From the NCBI GenBank assembly GCA_017535785.1, contig JAFXTN010000010.1:1-64000 (forward strand): a DNA stretch of 64,000 nucleotides, in the 5' to 3' direction. The DNA is from Butyrivibrio sp. GTDB lineage: Bacteria > Bacillota > Clostridia > Lachnospirales > Lachnospiraceae. Made by a program: the position numbers and the translations under genes. Positions 1 to 7,579 of the stretch are shown piece by piece. Positions within the stretch are counted from its first letter, which is position 1; each line of letters begins with the position of its first letter. The notes below the pieces were generated by a model that saw only the letters and a program-made list of their open reading frames with translations, made no database searches and was not told where the DNA came from.

Positions 1-8
1 ACCTCGCT

Positions 9-287
9 TTACTTTTTTAGTTCACGAAGCTTTGAAAGGATGGCTTCTTTATCTGCGTTTGGCTCATCGAGCTGGTTTATGAGTTGCATAAATGCGGTTT
101 TTTCCGCATTTAATTCAGTAAGCTGTGTTTTCGCATCAGTAAGTTGAGTCTTGGTATCATCAAGTTCTTCCTGAAGCTCATCAATCATATATTTAACTGT
201 GTTACGATCTAGGATCTTAAGCTCTTCAGAGAACATATCCATCATACTTTCTGTGTTTAGCATGCATCTAATCCGCTTTGTGTGGTA
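9..287 (-). pseudogene. Rpn-family nuclease C-terminal fragment (tail remnant)
   Basis: An open frame of 84 codons from the ATG at 263 encodes a helical, coiled-coil tail, with the stretch DMFSEELKILDRNTVKYMID followed by Q/T/L/E-rich heptads. As I recall, the C-terminal tails of Lachnospiraceae Rpn (PD-(D/E)XK) transposase-nucleases look like this. It lies in the same reading frame as the Rpn gene immediately upstream on the minus strand and is separated from it only by the TAA at 288-290. Eight further in-frame codons after that stop (ending R-I-R-C) also look like family sequence. No ribosome-binding site of quality precedes the ATG. I read it as the 3' remnant of a second Rpn copy or as a stop-truncated tail, not a working gene. 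The alternative is a free-standing small coiled-coil protein. Confidence 0.55.
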
Positions 288-1159
288 TTAGCTTCTTTGA
301 GCCTTTTCGAGCTCGGCTATTTTCCTTTTTAATTCGGTGTTTTCATCACGTAGTTCGGAAATTTCAGCTTTGTTTTTTGCAAGCTCGGGCTCGTATTTCT
401 CTTCAGCATCAGTGTATCCTGCTGTATATTGAGAGTTCATCTGCTCTCTGTAACGGCGTTGGCCTTCTAAGATTTCTTTTGCTTGATTGTCATAATTAAG
501 TTCAAAGATCAATGTTCCGACCTCCTCTATATCAGGATGGTTCTTGGCTAGGGCTTTGAATTCTTCCCAGGTTGTCGCCTTAAAAAGTTCTGCCCAGTAG
601 ACAAGATTGTTATCGATATCTTCTTTTGTTGCTTTATCTGTGTGGTTTAATTGTAGCACATTTATCCCGAATTTATCAGTATATAGGCTGTGACTTTTGA
701 TATTTGTAAGACGGTACTTTGCATAGAATTCTTCTTCTGCACCTTTTATAAGTTCCTGATCAGTGATGCAGAAGAGAGTAGTTGATTTGATTGAGGAATA
801 ATTCTCACTTTTTCCGATGTTGTCATACGCTCTGCATAGGTACAATATCGAGCGAGAAATCCAGTATTTGTCAGGATATACCTGAAGCTCGATATTTAGG
901 ATCTCGTTGTCATTGAGAGTCAGCTTGATATCCATGATGGTCTCTTTCCGGTGCTGCTAAGGTCAATGGGGTTGGTTACTAGCAGTTCTTTTACATCGTA
1001 TGGGGAGATGCCCTTTAATGCACATACAAGGCCGGTTAAAGCTTTCTCGGATCTCTGCATTACGTAATGGAACATCATGTCACTCATGAGAGTGAATTCG
1101 ATTTCTCCTGTTGCTGTTTCGTAAGTTACTGGTTTGTGATTGTCATTTGTCTTTGACAT
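288..1159 (-). pseudogene. Rpn-family recombination-promoting nuclease / PD-(D/E)XK transposase, frameshifted
   Basis: Two overlapping minus-strand frames together make one Rpn-type protein. The first starts at the ATG at 1159 (AAAGGAA lies 12 bases upstream) and carries the N-terminal region with FTLMSDMMFHYVMQ and LLVTNPIDLSSTGK. The second continues from about 935 with MDIKLTLNDNEILNIELQVY, holding the Asp and the E-x-Q that form the PD-(D/E)XK active site, and ends in a Glu/Lys coiled coil. Reading -T-G-K-E-T-I-M-D-I-K- across the joint needs one extra base near 938-945. As written, the first frame runs into a stop at about 920. No slippery heptamer is obvious, so a true mutation or a sequencing error is likelier than programmed frameshifting. 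Rpn proteins are DNA endonucleases linked to RecA-independent recombination, and decayed copies are common. Confidence 0.75.
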
Positions 1160-1269
1160 AATAGAATGAAATTCCTTTCTGAATATAAAGAATTTGGCGA
1201 ATCCGCCATATGTCGACATGAGAATGGCCGTTGAAAGACCGTCGACATATTCAATGATATCAGACAAAA

Positions 1270-1308
1270 CTTAAGATCCTCTGTAGATAATTCTTAAGTT
1301 TTCTTAAG
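1270..1308. repeat. Cluster of CTTAAG palindromes
   Basis: CTTAAG occurs three times, at 1270, 1293 and 1303. The last two lie within direct repeats of TTCTTAAG that end in a TTCTTAAGAA palindrome. They sit in the 311-base gap between the divergent Rpn gene and the gene at 1471, just upstream of a TATAAT box at 1362-1367. They could be an operator, or AT-rich chance. No known regulator is assigned. Confidence 0.3.
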
Positions 1309-1361
1309 AAAGGGCGCGGATATATTCTGGCAATAGTTAATAAAACCATATATTCTGACGA

Positions 1362-1432
1362 TATAATAAATAGCGACGGAAGCGTGTTTCTCAATGGATT
1401 GAATTTCATTGAAAAACGCGCTTTTTCTTTCG
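1362..1432 (+). promoter_or_regulatory. -10 box and terminator-like 5' leader hairpin
   Basis: A perfect TATAAT at 1362-1367, without a good -35, predicts transcription starting near 1374. Seven bases later a 16-pair stem begins: 1381-1396 pairs with 1407-1422, with one G-U and one mismatch, around a 10-base loop. It is followed by TTTTCTTTC. It ends about 38 bases before the start codon of the gene at 1471. By shape it is an intrinsic terminator or a stabilising stem at the very 5' end of the mRNA, which would make it an attenuator for that gene. No + strand gene lies upstream for it to terminate. Confidence 0.45.
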
Positions 1433-1470
1433 AATGAAAGCATTGAAACATTACGATACGGAGGAGCTAT

Positions 1471-2046
1471 ATGAATATTAGTCTGAATCTCAAAAAAGAA
1501 GATACTCAAAAGATCACAACAGAAATAGAATTGGCGCGGTATATCATGGAAAGAGGAAATGACACGGGAAAAATGTCGGAAGCGGACCGAGCCAAGATGG
1601 AAGCCCGTATAAACGCCAAGCTTCAATCAGGGAAAAAGCTTTCACAGGAGGAGATGGACTATTTAAGAAGGTATAATCCGATCATGTATGCACATGCTCT
1701 GAGGGTTCAAAGAATGGCAGAAGCTGTAGAAGAGCAGCTAAAGCATGCAAAGAGTAAGGAAGAAGCAGATCGTATTATAACTTCTGCTTTAAATGGAATA
1801 TCAAAAAACGATCCCGACAGGGAATACATATTTGCCGCGGTAAATAGGGTGGCGACTGAGTTTCATAAGTCGGGAGCATATGACGAGCTACCGAATACCA
1901 TAGACGAGGATGATAAGAAGAAAAAGAAGGGTGGAGAAGTCTTTTCTGCTGCGGAAGATGATGAAGACGATGAGTTTGACTTAAAGAATTGGAGTCCGCT
2001 TACGGAGGTATATGATAATATGCCTACATTCTCAGTGGAAGCGTGA
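1471..2046 (+). CDS. Uncharacterised cytoplasmic protein
   Basis: A 191-residue protein that I do not recognise. GGAGGAG sits six bases before the ATG, so it is well supported as a translated gene. It has no signal peptide or membrane segment. The first two thirds are predicted helical and rich in Lys, Glu, Arg and Ala (for example SEADRAKMEARINAKLQ). There follow a Lys run (DDKKKKKGG), a very acidic patch (AAEDDEDDEFD) and a short tail ending NMPTFSVEA. The basic-then-acidic low-complexity C-terminal third is probably disordered. It is a single gene between a decayed Rpn locus and the pheST promoter, preceded by a hairpin leader. Nothing in the context fixes a role. Confidence 0.7.
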   Translation: MNISLNLKKEDTQKITTEIELARYIMERGNDTGKMSEADRAKMEARINAKLQSGKKLSQEEMDYLRRYNPIMYAHALRVQRMAEAVEEQLKHAKSKEEADRIITSALNGISKNDPDREYIFAAVNRVATEFHKSGAYDELPNTIDEDDKKKKKGGEVFSAAEDDEDDEFDLKNWSPLTEVYDNMPTFSVEA

Positions 2047-2059
2047 TACATCATAAGGC

Positions 2060-2088
2060 TTGACAAAAGTTTTTTTGCCCAATACAAT
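2060..2088 (+). promoter_or_regulatory. Sigma-A promoter of the pheST operon
   Basis: TTGACA at 2060-2065 and TACAAT at 2083-2088 are separated by 17 bases, a near-consensus housekeeping promoter. Transcription would start near 2095, directly in front of the T-box leader. Confidence 0.8.
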
Positions 2089-2094
2089 TAGTTG

Positions 2095-2375
2095 TTGAAA
2101 TAGAAAATAACAAATGCTATGAAGGTGTGGGCCTCGCCCAAGATGTTATGCGGATTTGCATTACAGAGACTGGAAGTCATCGGCTGGAAGCTTCCTAATG
2201 AGAGCATATACGGAACATTCGCACCGGAGCAGCTTGCCTGAATTGATTTCGTTAGTAGGGTGAGACGTATGTCTACGTTACAGATATAATGAGTGTCCGA
2301 GCATTATATGCCGGGAACTTGGGTGGTACCGCGTTTATTACGTCCCAAATGCTACATGCATTTGGGACTTTTTTT
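2095..2375 (+). ncRNA. T-box riboswitch leader, probably tRNA-Phe specific
   Basis: The leader carries the T-box core GGGTGGTACCGCG at 2321-2333, which pairs with the uncharged tRNA acceptor end, followed by a strong terminator at 2342-2375. A UUC triplet at 2218-2220 in GGAACATTCGCACC, just before the 3' strand of the lower stem I helix (GCACC pairing with GGTGT near 2125), is the likely specifier. It would read tRNA-Phe, matching the pheS-pheT genes downstream. In such leaders uncharged tRNA stabilises the antiterminator and allows read-through. The T-box call is firm. The specifier assignment rests on position and context. Confidence 0.88.
2342..2375 (+). terminator. T-box regulated terminator
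   Basis: GTCCCAAATGC at 2342-2352 pairs perfectly with GCATTTGGGAC at 2358-2368 around a five-base loop, followed by seven T. The competing antiterminator would use the T-box sequence just upstream. Confidence 0.88.
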
Positions 2376-2377
2376 GA

Positions 2378-2477
2378 GCAGAGCACTTGGCGAGGTGGTT
2401 TCGAGCCTAGTGCGAGCCATGGGGATGTACTTGACGAGGTATTGTCGAGTTTAGTACATATCCCAAGTGCAGAGCAC
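2378..2477 (+). repeat. Tandem covarying hairpin element flanked by 9-base direct repeats
   Basis: Between the T-box terminator and pheS lie two hairpins of the same design. Hairpin 1 is at 2383-2413: GCACT-T-GGC, loop GAGGTGGTTTCGA, GCC-T-AGTGC. Hairpin 2 is at 2427-2457: GTACT-T-GAC, loop GAGGTATTGTCGA, GTT-T-AGTAC. Both keep a T/T mismatch and a 13-base loop of the form GAGGT-N4-TCGA while the stem pairs change together. Hairpin 2 is extended by TGGGGA with TCCCA. GCACTTGG (2383-2390) can instead pair perfectly with CCAAGTGC (2463-2470). GCAGAGCAC occurs at both ends (2378-2386 and 2469-2477). It could be an RNA regulatory module or a small dispersed mobile repeat. It is in the transcribed, untranslated part of the pheST leader. 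Confidence 0.6.
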
Positions 2478-2510
2478 AGTTTTGAAGACATCACATTATG
2501 GAGGAAGATT

Positions 2511-3533
2511 ATGATTAGTGAACAGCTCGACAAAATTAGAAAGGAGGCCCTTAAGCAGATACGTGAGTCTGACGGCCTCGACAAACTTAATGAGATCAGA
2601 GTCAACATTCTTGGTAAAAAAGGTGAGCTCACAAGCATCCTTAAGAGCATGAAGGACGTAGCTCCCGAGGACAGACCTAAGGTTGGTCAGCTTGTTAATG
2701 AGACAAGAGAAGCTATCGAGAAGGTGCTTGAAGAGACCAAGAATAAGATGGAAGCTGCTGCACGTGATGCCAAGCTCAGAGCTGAGGTTATCGACGTAAC
2801 TCTTCCTGCCAAGAAGAATAAGGTTGGTCATCACCATCCCAACACCATCGCTCTTGAAGAAGTAGAAAGAATCTTCACAGGCATGGGTTATGAGGTTGTT
2901 GAAGGACCTGAAGTTGAAAAAGACTACTACAACTTCGAAGCGCTCAACATCCCTGCGGATCACCCCGCTAAGGATGAGCAGGATACTTTCTATATTAACG
3001 GAGATCTTCTTCTCAGAACTCAGACATCTTCAACACAGGTTCATGAGATGGAGAAGGGAAGGATCCCGATCAAGATGATCGCTCCCGGAAGAGTTTTCCG
3101 TGCCGATGAAGTTGATGCTACACATTCACCTTCTTTCCACCAGGTAGAAGGACTTGTTATTGATAAGAACATTACATTTGCAGATCTTAAGGGAACACTC
3201 GCTGAGTTTGCTAAACAGCTCTTCGGACCCGATACCAAGACAAAGTTCAGACCTCACCACTTCCCTTTCACAGAGCCTTCTGCTGAGATGGACGTAAGCT
3301 GCTTTAAGTGCGGCGGTAAGGGATGTCGTTTCTGTAAGGGTGAGGGCTGGATCGAGATCCTCGGTTGCGGTATGGTACATCCTCACGTTCTTGAGATGAG
3401 CGGAATCGATCCTAACGAGTACGTTGGATTTGCGTTTGGTGTAGGACTTGAGAGAATCGCGCTTCTTAAATACGAGATCGACGACATGAGACTTCTCTAC
3501 GAGAACGATATTAGATTCCTTAATCAGTTCTGA
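2511..3533 (+). CDS. pheS: Phenylalanine--tRNA ligase alpha subunit
   Basis: This 340-residue protein charges tRNA-Phe together with PheT as an alpha2-beta2 cytoplasmic enzyme. An N-terminal coiled-coil arm of about 90 residues binds tRNA, followed by a class II catalytic core with the [18 protein letters not shown] segment (motif 2), a Phe pocket around [14 protein letters not shown], and motif 3 [16 protein letters not shown] near the C-terminus. A four-Cys insert ([17 protein letters not shown]) resembles the zinc-like knuckle seen in many Firmicute PheS. The frame is open back to 2289 through the T-box, but the ATG at 2511 has GGAGGAAG just upstream and matches the usual N-terminus, so I chose it. 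pheT follows after 56 bases. Confidence 0.97.
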   Translation: MISEQLDKIRKEALKQIRESDGLDKLNEIRVNILGKKGELTSILKSMKDVAPEDRPKVGQLVNETREAIEKVLEETKNKMEAAARDAKLRAEVIDVTLPAKKNKVGHHHPNTIALEEVERIFTGMGYEVVEGPEVEKDYYNFEALNIPADHPAKDEQDTFYINGDLLLRTQTSSTQVHEMEKGRIPIKMIAPGRVFRADEVDATHSPSFHQVEGLVIDKNITFADLKGTLAEFAKQLFGPDTKTKFRPHHFPFTEPSAEMDVSCFKCGGKGCRFCKGEGWIEILGCGMVHPHVLEMSGIDPNEYVGFAFGVGLERIALLKYEIDDMRLLYENDIRFLNQF

Positions 3534-3589
3534 TAGAGTAGCATTCCGTATAAACGCCAACATCTTACTTATAGAATAGGAGAATAACA

Positions 3590-6013
3590 ATGAACTCATC
3601 TAAATCATGGATTAAAGCATATGTACCGGATCTTTCATGCACCGACCAGGAATTCTTCGATGCGATGACCCTTTCCGGAACCAAGACAGAAACATACACA
3701 CCTCTTGATAAGAACCTCGAGAAGATCGTGGTTGGACAGATCAAGACTATTGAGCAGCACCCCGACGCTGATAAGCTCGTTATTTGCCAGGTAGATATCG
3801 GAACGGAGACAATTCAGATCGTCACAGGTGCCAAGAATATGAAAGAAGGCGACAAGGTTCCCGTTGTTCTTGACGGCGGACGCGTTGCAGGCGGACACGA
3901 CGGAAGCCCCAATCCCGCTGAAGGCATCAAGATCAAAGCCGGTAAGCTCAGAGGCGTTCCCAGTGCAGGTATGATGTGCTCTATCGAAGAGCTTGGATCG
4001 ACCAAGGATTTCTATCCCGAAGCTCCCGAAGACGGACTTTATATTTTCCCCGAGAACACTGAGGTTGGAGCCGATGCCGTTGATGTTCTCGGTCTTCACG
4101 ACACAGTATATGAATTCGAAGTAACTTCAAACAGAGTTGACTGCTACAGCATTCTCGGTATCGCAAGAGAGGCTGCAGCTACATTTAAGCTTCCTTTCAA
4201 TGCACCCGCTATCGAAGTTAAAGAGGACGGCGAGGGCAAGACTTCCGATATGATCAGCGTAGAGATCAAGGATACAGATCTTTGCACAAACTACTGCGCA
4301 AGAGTCGTAACGGATATCAAGATCGCTCCTTCACCCGAGTGGATGCAGAGAAGACTTGCAAGTGTAGGCATTCGTCCCATCAATAACCTCGTAGATATCA
4401 CAAACTACGTTATGATGGAGCTTGGTCAGCCCATGCACGCTTACGATCTTAATACTATCGCAGGTAACAAGATCGTTGTAAAAAGAGCCGCTGACGGCGA
4501 TACTTTCGTAACTCTCGACGGACAGGAGAGAAAACTCGACAAAGACGTTCTCATGATCTGCGATGCTGAGAAAGCAGTCGGAATCGCTGGTATCATGGGC
4601 GGTGAGAACTCTATGATCACTGACGATGTTAAGACAGTTCTTTTTGAGGCTGCTACATTCAACGGACCCAACATCAGAAAGAGTGCCAAGAGAGTAGGTC
4701 TTCGTACAGACGCATCCGGCTTCTTCGAGAAAGGCCTTGACCCTGCAAACGCAGAGGTTGCCATCAACAGAGCTTGCCAGCTTATAAACGAGCTTGGCTG
4801 CGGTAAAGTTGTTCCCGGAATCGTAAAAGAGGGTCTTCCTATCGCACCTCTTAAGAGATTTGCGCTTGAAGCTGACAAGATCAATCAGCTCCTCGGAACA
4901 GATATCTCCAAGGAAGACATGATCGCAATCCTTAATAAAGAAGAAGTCGGCTATGATGCTGCAACCGATGAAGTTATCATCCCTTCATTCAGGCAGGATC
5001 TTAACCAGATGTGCGATATCGCGGAGGAAGTTGCAAGATTCTACGGATATGACAAGATCCCTACAACTCTTCCTAAGAACAGCGCAACAACAGGCGGTAT
5101 CTCATTCAAGATGAGAGTAGAGAAAAAAGCCAGAGAAGTAGCTCAGTTCTGCGGCTTCTCACAGGGCTATACATATTCATTCGAAAGCCCCAAGGTATTT
5201 GATAAGCTTCTTTTACCTGAGGATGCAAAAGAAAGACAGGCTATCAAGATCTCCAATCCTTTGGGAGAAGATTTCTCAATAATGAGAACTATCCCTCTCA
5301 ACGGCATGCTTACCAGCCTTGCAACCAACTATAACCGCAGAAACAAGGACGTTCGCCTCTATGAGATGGGTAACATCTATGTGGCTAAGTCACTTCCTCT
5401 TACAGAGCTTCCTGATGAGAGAATGCAGTTCACACTTGGTTTCTACGGCGACGGCGACTTCTATAGCATGAAGGGCGTTATCGAGGAGCTCCTTGACAGC
5501 GTAGGAATGCTCGACAAGGTAGAGTACGATCCCAATGCAGGCAAATCCTTCCTTCATCCCGGAAGACAGGCCAATGTCGTTTATGACGGAGAGGTTATTG
5601 GATATTTAGGTGAAGTTCATCCCGTTGTGTGCGATAATTATGATATCGGCACAAGAGTTTATATTGCTGTTATCGATATGCCTCATGTTGTTGAGCACGC
5701 TAACTTCGATACAATTTACACAGGAATTGCCAAGTTCCCTGCTGTTACAAGAGACATCTCCATGGTTGTTCCCAAGGAAGTCCTTGCGGGCGAGATCGAG
5801 AAGATGATCCGTCAGCGCGGCGGCAAGAAGCTTGAGGATCTTTCACTCTTTGATATCTACGAGGGATCACAGATCAAGGAAGGCTTCAAGTCTATGGCAT
5901 ATTCACTTGTATTCAGAGACAAAGAAAAGACTCTTGAAGACGATGAAGTAAATGCAGCAATGAAGAAGATATTGAATGGTCTTGAGTCACTTAATATCGA
6001 ACTTCGTTCATAA
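3590..6013 (+). CDS. pheT: Phenylalanine--tRNA ligase beta subunit
   Basis: An 807-residue partner of PheS, of full family length. In order it has an N-terminal EMAP-like OB fold for tRNA binding (about residues 40-150, with VGQIKTIEQHPDADKLVICQ), the B3/B4 editing region, the B5 domain, a catalytic-like core, and a C-terminal ferredoxin-fold anticodon-binding domain starting at FPAVTRDISMVVP. The ribosome-binding site is AGGAG before ATG 3590. It shares the T-box controlled transcript with pheS. No terminator is visible before the M18 peptidase gene, so that gene and queA may be read through. Confidence 0.97.
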   Translation: MNSSKSWIKAYVPDLSCTDQEFFDAMTLSGTKTETYTPLDKNLEKIVVGQIKTIEQHPDADKLVICQVDIGTETIQIVTGAKNMKEGDKVPVVLDGGRVAGGHDGSPNPAEGIKIKAGKLRGVPSAGMMCSIEELGSTKDFYPEAPEDGLYIFPENTEVGADAVDVLGLHDTVYEFEVTSNRVDCYSILGIAREAAATFKLPFNAPAIEVKEDGEGKTSDMISVEIKDTDLCTNYCARVVTDIKIAPSPEWMQRRLASVGIRPINNLVDITNYVMMELGQPMHAYDLNTIAGNKIVVKRAADGDTFVTLDGQERKLDKDVLMICDAEKAVGIAGIMGGENSMITDDVKTVLFEAATFNGPNIRKSAKRVGLRTDASGFFEKGLDPANAEVAINRACQLINELGCGKVVPGIVKEGLPIAPLKRFALEADKINQLLGTDISKEDMIAILNKEEVGYDAATDEVIIPSFRQDLNQMCDIAEEVARFYGYDKIPTTLPKNSATTGGISFKMRVEKKAREVAQFCGFSQGYTYSFESPKVFDKLLLPEDAKERQAIKISNPLGEDFSIMRTIPLNGMLTSLATNYNRRNKDVRLYEMGNIYVAKSLPLTELPDERMQFTLGFYGDGDFYSMKGVIEELLDSVGMLDKVEYDPNAGKSFLHPGRQANVVYDGEVIGYLGEVHPVVCDNYDIGTRVYIAVIDMPHVVEHANFDTIYTGIAKFPAVTRDISMVVPKEVLAGEIEKMIRQRGGKKLEDLSLFDIYEGSQIKEGFKSMAYSLVFRDKEKTLEDDEVNAAMKKILNGLESLNIELRS

Positions 6014-6073
6014 CCATAGAGCAGAAATTGCTTGATTTTGGAGCGAAGCTACAAAAGAAAGGAGCATGAGATA

Positions 6074-7570
6074 ATGGGTAGAAAGAATGTATGGACAACA
6101 TACAACAAGACTCAGCTTAAGGCTTGCGATAAATTTGCTGAGGACTACAAGGCATTTCTTAACTGTTCCAAGACAGAAAGAGAAGCCGTTGACACTATCG
6201 TTAATGAGATAGAGGCAGCCGGCTACAGAGAGCTCAACACTCTCATCGGTACCAAAACTAAACTTAAAAAAGGCGATAAAGTATATTGCGTCTGGATGAA
6301 CAAGAGCATCGTTATGTTCCAGATGGGATCAGATCCCATGGAGGCCGGACTTAACATCCTCGGAGCTCACATTGATTCTCCGAGGCTCGATGTTAAGGTC
6401 AATCCTCTTTACGAGGAAGGAGGCTACGCTTACCTTGATACTCACTACTACGGCGGTATCAAGAAGTACCTCTACGTTGCGACACCACTTGCCATTCACG
6501 GCGTACTTGTAAAAAAAGACGGCACAACCGTTCAGCTTAATGTTGGTGAGGATGAGGACGATCCGGTATTCTTCATTTCAGATCTTCTCATTCATCTTTC
6601 ATCGGAGCAGATGAACAAGAAAGCTTCTGCCGTAGTTGAGGGCGAGGCGCTTGACCTTATAATCGGTAACAGGCCCTTTGTCATCGACAATGACTCGGAA
6701 AAAGAGAAGAAGGCAAGCACCAAGTATACAGCAGGTGAACAGTATGCCATCAATCATGAAAAAGAAGAAAAGAAAGAATCAGGTAAGCTTTCGGGAGCCG
6801 TAAAACGCGGTATTCTTGCGATCCTTAACGATCTTTACGGAATCGAAGAGGATGACTTTATGTCAGCGGAGCTCGAGATCGTTCCCGCAGGAAGGGCAAG
6901 AGATGCGGGCTTTGACAGATCTATGATCATGGGCTACGGCCATGATGACAGAGTATGCGCATATCCTTCAATGAGAGCTATCCTTGAAGCCAAGAATCTC
7001 AAGAGAACAGCTTGCTGTATCCTTGTTGATAAAGAGGAGATCGGAAGCTACGGCGCTACCGGAATGCAGAGTAAGTTCTTTGAAAAGGCCGTTGCTGAGG
7101 TCATGAACCTCACAAAAGAAGGCTATAATGAGCTTTCACTCAAGAGATGTCTTGCAAACTCATGCATGCTTTCATCCGATGTTTCGGCAGCATTTGACCC
7201 TCAGTATTCTTCGCAGTTTGAGAAAAAGAACACTGCATATATGGGAGAGGGTATTTCGTTTAATAAGTACACCGGATCAAGAGGAAAGTACGGCTCAAGC
7301 GATGCCAATGCTGAATTTGTCGCAGAGATCAGAAAGATCTTTGATAAAAAAGATATCGTTTACCAGTTCGCTGAGCTTGGTAAGGTTGATGCGGGCGGCG
7401 GCGGAACTATCGCTTACATGCTTGCCAACTACGGCATGAACGTTATCGATTCAGGAATCTGTGTCCTGAGCATGCATTCACTTTGGGAAGTTATTAGTAA
7501 GGCCGACCTTTATGAGGCTCTTCGCGGTTATGTGGCTTTCCTTGAAAACATTGATTTTAGAAATGAGTAA
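6074..7570 (+). CDS. M18 family aminopeptidase
   Basis: A 498-residue cytosolic zinc aminopeptidase of the M18 (aspartyl aminopeptidase) family, which releases N-terminal residues, typically acidic ones. The co-catalytic zinc ligands are visible as GAHIDSPRLDVK, VDKEEIGSYG (paired Glu) and the C-terminal MHSLWEV His. An alternative in-frame ATG at 6032 exists, but AAAGGAG nine bases before ATG 6074 and the typical MGRKNVW start favour 6074. It follows pheT by 60 bases and is followed by queA after 9 bases, suggesting one transcript. Substrate preference cannot be read from sequence alone. Confidence 0.92.
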   Translation: MGRKNVWTTYNKTQLKACDKFAEDYKAFLNCSKTEREAVDTIVNEIEAAGYRELNTLIGTKTKLKKGDKVYCVWMNKSIVMFQMGSDPMEAGLNILGAHIDSPRLDVKVNPLYEEGGYAYLDTHYYGGIKKYLYVATPLAIHGVLVKKDGTTVQLNVGEDEDDPVFFISDLLIHLSSEQMNKKASAVVEGEALDLIIGNRPFVIDNDSEKEKKASTKYTAGEQYAINHEKEEKKESGKLSGAVKRGILAILNDLYGIEEDDFMSAELEIVPAGRARDAGFDRSMIMGYGHDDRVCAYPSMRAILEAKNLKRTACCILVDKEEIGSYGATGMQSKFFEKAVAEVMNLTKEGYNELSLKRCLANSCMLSSDVSAAFDPQYSSQFEKKNTAYMGEGISFNKYTGSRGKYGSSDANAEFVAEIRKIFDKKDIVYQFAELGKVDAGGGGTIAYMLANYGMNVIDSGICVLSMHSLWEVISKADLYEALRGYVAFLENIDFRNE

Positions 7571-7579
7571 TCAGAATTT

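Noticed and set aside
920-945. Programmed ribosomal frameshift in the Rpn gene
   Set aside because: No X-XXY-YYZ heptamer, stimulatory stem or Shine-Dalgarno-like element was seen; mutation or sequencing error is simpler.
2289-2510. Upstream extension of the pheS frame to an ATG at 2289
   Set aside because: It runs through the T-box antiterminator and terminator, lacks a ribosome-binding site and adds 74 residues not found in PheS. ATG 2511 has GGAGGAAG.
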